NCBI GenBank assembly: GCA_038236965.1
Contig: JBBRZF010000089.1
Location: 1-13,728 of the forward strand
DNA from: JBBRZF01 sp038236965
GTDB lineage: Bacteria; Acidobacteriota; Terriglobia; Terriglobales; Acidobacteriaceae
Reading direction: 5' to 3'
DNA length: 13,728 nt
In this document: positions 5,143-12,809 of the stretch, piece after piece
Position numbering within the stretch: position 1 is the first letter of the stretch
Layout: every line of letters begins with the position of its first letter
The notes under the pieces: generated by a model
Seen by the model: the letters and a program-made list of their open reading frames with translations, nothing else
The model's database searches: none
What the model was told of the DNA's origin: nothing
Translations under genes and position numbers: made by a program

Positions 5143-7947
5143 CTACCGCACCACTACGTTCACCAGCTTTTTCGGCACCACGATGACCTTTACCACCTCT
5201 TTGCCTTCGATGGCGGCTTTGACCTTTTCGTCAGCCAGGGCGCGTTCGCGAAGTTCGGCTTCGGTGGCGGTGATAGGGATGGTCACGCGTCCGCGGACCC
5301 TGCCGTTGATCTGCAGGACGACTTCGACCTCGTTCTCGGCGGCAAGCGCGGCATCGAACTTCGGCCACGGGTGACGCAGCAACGTGCCGGCATCCTCGCC
5401 AAGCATCGACCACAACTCGTGCGAGAGATAAGGCGCGAAGGGCGCGAGCAGCAGCACGAAGTTGCGCTGAATGTCGGCCTTGAAGGCGCGCGGAGCGGTG
5501 CCGCTGGTGGCGTCGAGTTCGGGCGCGCTATAGCACTCGTTCAGCAACTCCATCAAGGCGGCGACCGAGGTATTGAAGTGCCAGCGTCCGCTGAAGTCGT
5601 CGGTGATCTTCTTGATGGTCTGGTGCAGCTTGCGGGAAATCTTTCGCGCGCCGGGTGAAAGCTGCGTCGCATCGTAGGCCGCTGACTCCTTCACCGGGTC
5701 TTGCGAGACGAAGCGGAAGACGCGTCCGAGGAAGCGCGAGATTCCTTCTACGCCTGCATCCTGCCAATCGAGATCGCGGTCGGGCGGTGCAGCGAAGAGC
5801 GTGTAGAGGCGCGTGGAATCGGCGCCGTAGCGCGCAACCATGTCATCGGGCGAAACCACGTTGCCGAGCGACTTCGACATCTTCGCGCCGTCTTTGATGA
5901 CCATGCCCTGCGTAAACAGCCGCTTGGCGGGCTCATCGTTCTTGATGAGTCCCATGTCGCGCATGACCTTGGTCCAGAAGCGCGAATAAATAAGGTGCAG
6001 GATGGCGTGTTCGACTCCGCCAATGTATTGGTCGATGGGGAACCAGTAATTCGCCACGTCGGAATCGAAGGGCTTGTCGGCGACGGGACTGGTGTAGCGA
6101 TAGAAGTACCAGCTGGAATCGACGAACGTGTCCATGGTATCGGTTTCGCGACGCGCATGGCCGCCGCACTTGGGACAAGTTGCGTTGACGAATTCCGGCA
6201 CGCGCTGGAGCGGCGAGCCTCCGGCAAGCGTAATATCCACGTTCTCCGGAAGCAGCACAGGGAGCTGATCTTCCGGCACGGGCACAACGCCGCACTGGTC
6301 GCAATAGAGCATGGGAATGGGCGTGCCCCAATAGCGCTGGCGAGAGATGCCCCAATCTTTGAGCCGGAAGGTGATGGTGGCTTTGCCGAAGCCATTCTTC
6401 TCGGCAAACTCGGTCATCTTCTTTTGCGCTTCGGCGACGGCCAGTCCGTTGTACTCGCCGCTGTTGATCATGAGGCTGTCGGTGCCCGTGTAAGGAAGCA
6501 CGTCGTGCTCGGCTTGGCCTTCCTCGGGCGGCTCTTCCTGCCTACGCGGCAGGACGACGATGCGGATCTCCAATTTGTATTTCTGGGCGAACTCGTAATC
6601 GCGTTCGTCGTGGCCGGGCACGCTCATGATGGCGCCCGTGCCGTAGTCCAGCAGAATGTAATTGCCAACCCAGATGGGCACCTTTTCGTTGTTGAACGGA
6701 TTGAGTGCATACGCGCCGGTAAAGACGCCGTGCTTTTCTATGGTCCCGAGTTCGCCAGCCTGCTTGGCCGCGGATTGCTCGCGCATCATGTCCTCGACCT
6801 TGGAAAGCAGGTCGGGATTGTTGGCGATGAGGTCGGTGACGAGCGGATGCTCGGGCGCAAGCTGGATCGACGTCGCGCCGAAGATGGTATCGATGCGCGT
6901 GGTGAAGACCGTGATCTTGTCGCCTGCGGGTCCGGCAGCAGCATCGAGTTTGAAATCGACCAGCGCGCCTTCGGAACGACCGATCCAGTTGCGCTGCATG
7001 GTGCGAACTTTTTCCGGCCATGCTTCCAGCTTGTCGAGTCCGTTGAGAAGTTCGTCGGCGTAGTCTGTGATGCGGAAGAACCATTGCGCCAGTTCGCGCT
7101 GCTCGACGAGCGTGGTTTCGTGACGCCAGCAACAGCCGCCAACCACCTGTTCGTTGGCGAGCACGGTGGCGCACTCGTTGCACCAGTTCACCTTCGACTT
7201 CTTGCGATAGGCAAGGCCGCGCTCGAACATCTTGATGAAGAACCATTGGTTCCATTTGTAGTAGTCGGGCAGGCAGGTGGTGACTTCCTTCGACCAGTCG
7301 TAGGCGAAGCCGAGGCGCTTCATCTGCACCTTCATGGCAGCGATGTTGGAGAGCGTCCACTTTTTGGGCGGCGTGTTGTTCTTGATGGCCGCGTTTTCGG
7401 CGGGCAATCCGAAGGAATCCCATCCCATGGGATGCAGCACGTTGTATCCGTTCATCCACATATAACGCGCCAGCGCGTCGCCGATGGAGTAGTTACGCAC
7501 GTGTCCCATGTGGAGCGCGCCGGAAGGATAAGGCAGCATCTCCAGCACGTAATACTTTTTGCGGCCAGAGTCTTGTGGGTCAGAAGCGTAGAGTGCGGGA
7601 TTCGATTGCCAGGCGGCGGCCCATTTCTCTTCCATCGGCACCGGGGAGAAGCGACCCTCATCGCGCGGATCGGGATCGACGGCGGCGTTCGCGAAGCCCT
7701 GGGAATCGTTGGAACTGGATTCGGCGGCGGCGAAGGTTCGCTCGCCAACCACTTCGCCATCGGAAACAACGGAGGCGATCTTTCCGGGCTCATTCGGATC
7801 GGGCGACGGAGGCGGTCTGAGACCGAGTTCGGCGGCGACCGTGCGCACGTCGGCCATGGCGTCGGAGAAAACCTCTTTAACGTTTTCGGTGATCTCTTGT
7901 ACCAGAGATTCAGACTTCTTGTCGCGCGCTTTCTTAATTTCAGTCAT
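5143..7947 (-). CDS. leuS: Leucyl-tRNA synthetase with an N-terminal extension
   Basis: Class Ia synthetase charging tRNA-Leu with leucine and editing mischarged products in the cytoplasm. The product has 934 residues; bacterial LeuRS is usually about 800-880. The catalytic HIGH motif is HMGH at 146-149 and KMSKS is at 689-693. The CP1 editing domain has TTRIDTIFG (349-357) and GHDERD (445-450), whose last Asp is the expected editing residue. Zinc-binding Cys pairs are visible at 256/259, 549/552 and 591/594. The anticodon-binding and C-terminal domains are intact, ending in VPKKLVNVVVR. Normal family homology begins near residue 100 (FSPVPMEEKWAAAWQ). Residues 1-99 are extra: a charged amphipathic helix (about 5-42), then a Pro/Gly/Ser/Asp-rich linker. 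An ATG at codon 105 (7635) could be the real start, but the extension has G/C-rich third positions like coding sequence. No clear ribosome site precedes either ATG. Confidence 0.97.
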   Translation of the reverse strand: MTEIKKARDKKSESLVQEITENVKEVFSDAMADVRTVAAELGLRPPPSPDPNEPGKIASVVSDGEVVGERTFAAAESSSNDSQGFANAAVDPDPRDEGRFSPVPMEEKWAAAWQSNPALYASDPQDSGRKKYYVLEMLPYPSGALHMGHVRNYSIGDALARYMWMNGYNVLHPMGWDSFGLPAENAAIKNNTPPKKWTLSNIAAMKVQMKRLGFAYDWSKEVTTCLPDYYKWNQWFFIKMFERGLAYRKKSKVNWCNECATVLANEQVVGGCCWRHETTLVEQRELAQWFFRITDYADELLNGLDKLEAWPEKVRTMQRNWIGRSEGALVDFKLDAAAGPAGDKITVFTTRIDTIFGATSIQLAPEHPLVTDLIANNPDLLSKVEDMMREQSAAKQAGELGTIEKHGVFTGAYALNPFNNEKVPIWVGNYILLDYGTGAIMSVPGHDERDYEFAQKYKLEIRIVVLPRRQEEPPEEGQAEHDVLPYTGTDSLMINSGEYNGLAVAEAQKKMTEFAEKNGFGKATITFRLKDWGISRQRYWGTPIPMLYCDQCGVVPVPEDQLPVLLPENVDITLAGGSPLQRVPEFVNATCPKCGGHARRETDTMDTFVDSSWYFYRYTSPVADKPFDSDVANYWFPIDQYIGGVEHAILHLIYSRFWTKVMRDMGLIKNDEPAKRLFTQGMVIKDGAKMSKSLGNVVSPDDMVARYGADSTRLYTLFAAPPDRDLDWQDAGVEGISRFLGRVFRFVSQDPVKESAAYDATQLSPGARKISRKLHQTIKKITDDFSGRWHFNTSVAALMELLNECYSAPELDATSGTAPRAFKADIQRNFVLLLAPFAPYLSHELWSMLGEDAGTLLRHPWPKFDAALAAENEVEVVLQINGRVRGRVTIPITATEAELRERALADEKVKAAIEGKEVVKVIVVPKKLVNVVVR

Positions 7948-8068
7948 TGGATATACGCCGAATCAGAGCAGGGATGTGAATCTTTGATTTTACTAGAAGA
8001 GCGGGGAATGGGTACCAGGTGCCAGGAATCGACCCATCGCGAAGCACGGAAAAGACGTCGGCCATTCA

Positions 8069-9007
8069 CTAAACGACCAGCGATTTCAATACCCGCACAT
8101 TGCTCAGGTCGTCGAGCGGCGCGTCAGTCGGAGTTTCGGCGATGAAGGCCGCGTGCGCGGTGCGCGGGTCGTTGAGCAGGCGACGGAAAAGGTCGAGTCC
8201 GATGCTTCCCTTCCCAATGTGTTCGTGGCGATCGAGTTTCGAAGCGCAGGCGGCCTTGGCGTCGTTGCAATGCCAGACGGGAATGTTGGCGAGTCCGACG
8301 GTGGAATCGAGCAGCGCCATGGTTTCCGTGTAGCCCGCTTCGGTCGAGAGGTCGTAGCCGGAGACATGCGTATGACACGTATCGATGCATGCGCCGATGG
8401 GGACAACGCCGCGAAGCCGCTGCATGAGTTCGGAAACGTGTTCGAACTTTCCGCCTAGCGAGAACTCGGCGCCCGCAGTGTTCTCGATGAGGATGGAGAG
8501 ACTGGAGTTTTCGATGCCGGTGCCTTCGACGGCCTTAGCGATGGAGTCGGCTACGCGCTCCAGTCCCTCTTCGCGACTTCCCCCGCGAAATGAGCCCGGA
8601 TGCAGGACAATGTATTCGGCACAAAGAGCGATGCCGCGCTCAATCTCCAGGCGAAACGCTTTGATGGACTTGTCGAGGACCTCGGGATTGATACCCGCGA
8701 GGTTGACCAGGTAGTTGGCGTGAATGACGAGAGGGAGCAGGTCATATTTTGCGCGCAGGCTGGACATGATGTCGCATTGCGTTCGCGACAAATCATAGGG
8801 TGCCCATTGCCGCGGACTCGAAGAGAAAACCTGGAAGGCGTTGCAGCCCAGTCGCCATGCGCGCTCGGCGGCGTTCTCCACGCCTCCGGCGGTCGATGTA
8901 TGTATGCCGACGCGTCGCGCCACGGGAGCAGAATCCGCCTTTGCGGGAAGCAGCTTGAGGATGTCTTTGTCAGCTTTGACAGCGTCTTTCTTGATGGCAC
9001 GAGGCAT
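8069..9007 (-). CDS. nfo: Endonuclease IV (AP endonuclease, Nfo family)
   Basis: Cuts DNA 5' to abasic sites and removes 3' blocking groups in base-excision repair, using a tri-zinc centre in a TIM barrel. The product has 312 residues; the E. coli enzyme has 285. All nine expected zinc ligands are visible: His96 (VIHANY), His136 (LHPGS), Glu175 (LIENTAG), Asp209 and His212 (IDTCHTH), His246 (WHCND), Asp259 and His261 (DRHEH), and Glu291 (AETP). Family homology begins at about Arg32 (VGIHTSTAGG). The first 30 residues are a Lys/Ala-rich tail that may bind DNA or be an over-called start; a GTG at codon 29 is the alternative. No Shine-Dalgarno precedes the ATG. It is divergent from the DAHP synthase operon across 102 bp, and leuS follows 121 bp downstream on the same strand. 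Confidence 0.96.
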   Translation of the reverse strand: MPRAIKKDAVKADKDILKLLPAKADSAPVARRVGIHTSTAGGVENAAERAWRLGCNAFQVFSSSPRQWAPYDLSRTQCDIMSSLRAKYDLLPLVIHANYLVNLAGINPEVLDKSIKAFRLEIERGIALCAEYIVLHPGSFRGGSREEGLERVADSIAKAVEGTGIENSSLSILIENTAGAEFSLGGKFEHVSELMQRLRGVVPIGACIDTCHTHVSGYDLSTEAGYTETMALLDSTVGLANIPVWHCNDAKAACASKLDRHEHIGKGSIGLDLFRRLLNDPRTAHAAFIAETPTDAPLDDLSNVRVLKSLVV

Positions 9008-9054
9008 AGGAGAAGTTTAGCAAAAGGGCGGCATTCGACTTATCGCTGTTCCGA

Positions 9055-9084
9055 TTGCCCATTGCGGCTTGGGAACGATAGACT
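9055..9084 (+). promoter_or_regulatory. Candidate promoter for the aroF operon
   Basis: TTGCCC (9055-9060) and TAGACT (9079-9084) are 18 nt apart and about 25 nt upstream of the ATG, within the short divergent region shared with nfo. The match to sigma-70 consensus is moderate only. Confidence 0.25.
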
Positions 9085-9109
9085 AGAAGTTTGCCGAGGG
9101 ACGGATTCG

Positions 9110-10201
9110 ATGTTGGTAGTGATGCACGCACGCGCGACCAGTGAACAGGTAAGCGCGGTATGTAAAAAAATCGAGGAGATGGGACTTCGCCCACACGCGT
9201 TGCCGGGAGCGCAGCGCACCGCTATTGGCATTACCGGCAACCAGGGCGAAGTGGGAACGGCGTTGCTGGAGAACCTTCCGGGCGTGCAGGAAGTCATCCG
9301 CGTAAGCAAGCCCTACAAACTGGTTAGCCGCGACATGAAAGAAGAGAACACGGTGGTGCGTTTCCCCGGCTTCGACGCCACCATCGGCGGACGCGATCTG
9401 GCCATCATCGCCGGACCGTGCGCGGTCGAGACTGGAGAGCAGGCGTTCAAAATCGCCGAACGCGTGGTACGACAGGGCGCGCGATTCTTCCGCGGCGGAG
9501 CTTACAAACCAAGAACGTCTCCTTACGCCTTCCAGGGACTCGGCCTGGATGGACTAAAGATTCTCGCCGAAGTGCGCGAACAGTTCGGATTGCTCATCGT
9601 GACCGAAGCGATGGACCACGAGTCGCTCGAACTGGTGGAAGAGTTCGCCGACGTCATCCAGATAGGCGCGCGCAACATGCAGAATTTTTCGCTGTTGAAG
9701 CGTGCCGGACGGGCTCGCAAGCCGGTGCTGCTGAAGCGCGGCATGAGCGCGACCCTCGAAGAATTGCTGATGGCGGCCGAGTACGTGATGAGCGAAGGCA
9801 ACTACAACGTCATCCTCTGCGAACGCGGAGTGCGCACCTTCGCCGACCACACGCGCAACACGCTGGACCTGAGCGTGGTTCCGGCGGCGCAGCGATTGAG
9901 CCATTTACCCATCATCGTGGACCCAAGCCACGGCACAGGAAAGCGGAACAAGGTTGGTCCCTTGGCGCGCGCGGCCATTGCGGTCGGCGCGGACGGTTTG
10001 ATGGTGGAAGTCCACAACGATCCGGAACGCGCGCTGAGTGACGGCGCGCAATCCATGTATCCCGACCAGTTTGACGAACTGATGACGCAAGTGCGGCAGA
10101 TTGCGGCGATCCTGGATCGCTCGGTGGCCGCGCCCATACAGCTTGCGTCCTCGGTCAAGAGCGTTGACTCCTCACGCACGAATCCAGCCGGCGCAAAGTG
10201 A
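9110..10201 (+). CDS. aroF: 3-deoxy-7-phosphoheptulonate (DAHP) synthase, type I-beta with regulatory domain
   Basis: Condenses phosphoenolpyruvate and erythrose-4-phosphate to DAHP, the entry step to aromatic amino acids. The product has 363 residues. Residues 1-70 form the small ferredoxin-like (ACT-like) domain which in the Thermotoga TM0343-type enzymes mediates feedback inhibition by Tyr/Phe; the TIM barrel follows. Metal ligands match that family with the same spacing: Cys104 (AGPCAVE), His274 (DPSHGTG), Glu300 (MVEVHNDP) and Asp311 (ALSDG). The substrate loop GGAYKPRTSPYAFQGLG lies at 129-145. I chose the ATG at 9110 because GAGGGA (9096-9101) sits 8 nt before it and the family N-terminus begins there, although the frame is open further upstream across nfo. 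Residues after about 335 form a short poorly conserved tail. Its stop overlaps the next start by 4 nt (GTGA). Confidence 0.96.
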   Translation: MLVVMHARATSEQVSAVCKKIEEMGLRPHALPGAQRTAIGITGNQGEVGTALLENLPGVQEVIRVSKPYKLVSRDMKEENTVVRFPGFDATIGGRDLAIIAGPCAVETGEQAFKIAERVVRQGARFFRGGAYKPRTSPYAFQGLGLDGLKILAEVREQFGLLIVTEAMDHESLELVEEFADVIQIGARNMQNFSLLKRAGRARKPVLLKRGMSATLEELLMAAEYVMSEGNYNVILCERGVRTFADHTRNTLDLSVVPAAQRLSHLPIIVDPSHGTGKRNKVGPLARAAIAVGADGLMVEVHNDPERALSDGAQSMYPDQFDELMTQVRQIAAILDRSVAAPIQLASSVKSVDSSRTNPAGAK

Positions 10202-11340
10202 AAAACCTTTCCTCAAGAATTTTCCTGTTGTTCGCCATCGCTTTGGCTATTTTGTGCGGCGCCTGCACGAAGGACACCGGCCCCCTGGATCGGCAATACG
10301 CCTACGTCTCCAATAGCAAAAGCGACAGCGTCACCGTGATCGACCTCAACGGGTTGAAAGCTGCGGCGACCTTGGCCGTCGGAAAATCTCCGACCGGCGT
10401 TACCGCCAATCCGGTACGCAATGAGATCTATGTAATCAACACGGATTCCAACAGCGTGAGCGTCATCGACGCCGACAAGAACCAGGTGGTCGCAACCATC
10501 GGCGTGCATCGCGCTCCCTACTTTATTTCGGTAAGTAATGATGGCAAGCGCGCGGTGGTAGCTAACTCGGGAGCGAACAACGTTTCCGTCATCGACCTCG
10601 AACGCCGACAGGTGCTGGCGAATATCCTTGTGGGTCAAGGACCCGGACTGGCGCGCATCTCGCAAGACGGAAAGATCGCGGTGGCCTCCAACCGGGCAGG
10701 CAACAGCGTGACCATCCTGGATACGGAGAAACTGGCTGCGCGCGCCACCATCGCCGTCTGCGCATCGCCGGAAGATATCGCGATTCTGCCCGACGGAAGC
10801 AAGGCATTTGTGGCCTGCAGCGGTTCGGCGCAAGTTGCGGCCATCGACCTGAAGCAGAACAAACTCCTCGCGCTCTTGAAAGTGGGCGGCACTCCGGCGA
10901 ACCTCGCCATCAAGCCCGACGGCGGCGAGATATTCGTGAGTAACTACGAAGCGCACACCATCTCGGCCATCAACACCACGACCAACGAGGTGAGTGAAAG
11001 TTTCCTCGCCGGAGAAAACCCGGTACGCGGATTCGTCACCGGCGACAACGCCACGCTCTTCGTCGCCAACATCGGCTCAGACACGGTTGCCGTGGTGGAC
11101 ATCGGCACGCGAAAGATGCTGACCAGCGTCCATGTAGGCAGTCGTCCGGATGCGATGGCGCTGTCGCCGCTGGCGACCATGCTGCTGGTGGTAAATTCGC
11201 GCTCCGGAGATGTGTCCATCATGCGGCTGGATAAACGTATCGACAAGAAGAACCTGAATCCAGCGCCGCGCTTGTTCACCATGATCCCGGTCGGCATGCA
11301 GCCTAACGACATCGCCGTGAAACTCATAGCAAGCAGGTAG
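10198..11340 (+). CDS. YVTN-type beta-propeller lipoprotein
   Basis: A 380-residue exported protein. Residues 1-22 form a signal peptide (MKNLSSR then a hydrophobic core) with a lipobox-like LCGAC, giving a lipidated Cys23; the Cys at -3 is not typical of a lipobox, so membrane anchoring is probable rather than certain. The rest is about eight repeats of ~42 residues with the pattern VxN...NSVSVID...xxxVxATIxVGxxPxxIAxxPDG, as in YVTN/YncE-like propellers. Examples start near YVSNSKSDSVTVID, YVINTDSNSVSVID and VVANSGANNVSVID. Propellers of this type bind other proteins or ligands; no catalytic residues are evident. The start is GTG, overlapping the aroF TGA, so translation is probably coupled. 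Nothing in its sequence ties it to aromatic synthesis. Confidence 0.9.
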   Translation: MKNLSSRIFLLFAIALAILCGACTKDTGPLDRQYAYVSNSKSDSVTVIDLNGLKAAATLAVGKSPTGVTANPVRNEIYVINTDSNSVSVIDADKNQVVATIGVHRAPYFISVSNDGKRAVVANSGANNVSVIDLERRQVLANILVGQGPGLARISQDGKIAVASNRAGNSVTILDTEKLAARATIAVCASPEDIAILPDGSKAFVACSGSAQVAAIDLKQNKLLALLKVGGTPANLAIKPDGGEIFVSNYEAHTISAINTTTNEVSESFLAGENPVRGFVTGDNATLFVANIGSDTVAVVDIGTRKMLTSVHVGSRPDAMALSPLATMLLVVNSRSGDVSIMRLDKRIDKKNLNPAPRLFTMIPVGMQPNDIAVKLIASR

Positions 11341-11372
11341 CCGTCTCGATTAAGAATCAGTCCTTCCCTCTC

Positions 11373-12770
11373 ATGCGCAATTGCGAACAATGCGGAAACG
11401 AAATTCCCGAGCGCGAGGACGCGTGCCCTCATTGCGGCGCTGCCTGTCCGAGGGCGCGCATCCGGGATTATCCGCACGAACTCTCGATGCTCCAAGACTC
11501 ATCTGACGAGGATCTTCCTTCCGAAGAAGCGCCTACGCGACCTCCGCGTCGCTTCACGTGGACGATGACGCTCATCGTGCTCAACGTGATCGCCTACATC
11601 GTCGAAGTTGTTGTGGGCGGCTCGCTCAAACCAGAGATCCCCGCCCTTCTTCGCCTGGGCGCGAATTACGGACCCTACACCATGGAAGGCGAATGGTGGC
11701 GGCTGTTCGCAGCGATGTTCCTGCATGGCGATGCGCTGCACATCCTGTTCAACATGTGGGCGCTGCTCAATGTCGGCATGCTCGCCGAAGCCGTCTTCGG
11801 TCGGCGCAACTTCCTTTTTCTCTACCTGCTCTGCGGATTGGGTGGAAACATCGGAAGCCTCTGGTGGCATCCGGTCGTCGTCGGCGTAGGCGCGTCCGGC
11901 GCGATATTCGGCGTGGCAGGCGCGCTGCTTCCGGCCATCTACTTCGAGCGCAACCAGCAGATGCGCGCTGCCCTGAAGAGCAGCCTGGTCAGCATTGCCA
12001 TCTTCGTTGTATTCAATCTTGCGTGGGGAGCGAAGTCGGCAACCATCGATAACGCTGCGCACCTTGGCGGCCTGATCACGGGAGTCTTGCTGGGCGCGCT
12101 GATTCCAACGGTCGGCCATGCGGATTTCTGGCGAAAGCAGAATCGCGCGCTAGCCGTCTTCGCGATAACCCTGGTGCTCCTGACCACGGCCAGTGCCTAT
12201 GCAAAGAGATTCCACTTCGGAACCATCCACTACGTGCGCGCACTCGATCTTTTCAAGGATGGCAACCGACAGGAAGCGATTCGCGAGGCCAGGCTGGCCA
12301 TTTCGCGTGATCCAACATTGGCCGACGCGCATTACCTGTTGGCAAACCTGCTGGAGATGGAGAAGCGCCACGCCGAAGCAATCCCGGAGTTGGAAGAGAT
12401 GGTGCGATTGCGTCCTTCTTTCGCGGACGCACACTCGCAGTTGTGCGCGACCTACCTGCGAGTGAACCGCGTCGAAGAAGCTAAAGCATCGTGCAAACGC
12501 GCTGTTGCGCTAACGCCGACCTCGCCGGATTACCAGTTCAACCTGGGCTTGGTATACCGCATCGACCACGAAACGGCGAACGCGGTTCAAGCCTTTGCCG
12601 CCGCTAAGAAGTTGGCACCCGCCTCGGCGGAGAATGGATATTTCTACGCGCTCGCCTTGGAAGAGGATGGACAGGATGCCGCCGCACGGCAGGCCTTCGA
12701 ACAGGTTGTCGCCGAGCATCCCGAGTACAAACCGGCGCAGACCAAGCTGTCTTCCATGAGAAGAAAGTAG
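11373..12770 (+). CDS. Zinc ribbon-rhomboid protease-TPR membrane protein
   Basis: A 465-residue, three-part protein. Residues 4-21 form a small zinc ribbon (CEQC...CPHC; Cys4, 7, 18, 21). A rhomboid intramembrane serine protease core follows (about 61-245): EWWRLFAAMFLH (107-118), the oxyanion pair His123/Asn127 (HILFN), catalytic Ser175 in GASGAIFG and catalytic His230 in AAHLGG. All needed residues are present, so it should be active. Hydrophobic segments lie at about 61-82, 123-143, 146-165, 168-191, 199-219, 225-245 and 258-277. Basic loops (RR at 144-145, RNQQMRAALK, WRKQNR) fit a cytoplasmic N-terminus and seven spans, which would put the C-terminal TPR repeats (about 283-455) in the periplasm. 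It starts 32 nt after the propeller gene, probably the same operon. No ribosome site is visible before the ATG. The substrate is unknown. Confidence 0.93.
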   Translation: MRNCEQCGNEIPEREDACPHCGAACPRARIRDYPHELSMLQDSSDEDLPSEEAPTRPPRRFTWTMTLIVLNVIAYIVEVVVGGSLKPEIPALLRLGANYGPYTMEGEWWRLFAAMFLHGDALHILFNMWALLNVGMLAEAVFGRRNFLFLYLLCGLGGNIGSLWWHPVVVGVGASGAIFGVAGALLPAIYFERNQQMRAALKSSLVSIAIFVVFNLAWGAKSATIDNAAHLGGLITGVLLGALIPTVGHADFWRKQNRALAVFAITLVLLTTASAYAKRFHFGTIHYVRALDLFKDGNRQEAIREARLAISRDPTLADAHYLLANLLEMEKRHAEAIPELEEMVRLRPSFADAHSQLCATYLRVNRVEEAKASCKRAVALTPTSPDYQFNLGLVYRIDHETANAVQAFAAAKKLAPASAENGYFYALALEEDGQDAAARQAFEQVVAEHPEYKPAQTKLSSMRRK

Positions 12771-12809
12771 AGCGCTGGAAGATGGCGCGAGAAGATTAAA
12801 GCGAGCGGC

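Noticed and set aside
7948..8068. T-box or other tRNA-responsive leader before leuS
   Set aside because: The space is too short (121 bp including the nfo tail) and no T-box core motif or antiterminator is visible; a TAAAAT near 7990 lacks a -35 partner.
5701..8145. An 814-codon plus-strand open frame antisense to leuS
   Set aside because: It is the mirror of the leuS coding frame, caused by GC-rich third positions. It has no ribosome site and no recognisable domain, and LeuRS is unambiguous on the other strand.
8600..9109. Upstream extension of the DAHP synthase frame
   Set aside because: The frame is open but runs antisense to nfo. GAGGGA before the ATG at 9110 and the family N-terminus place the real start there.
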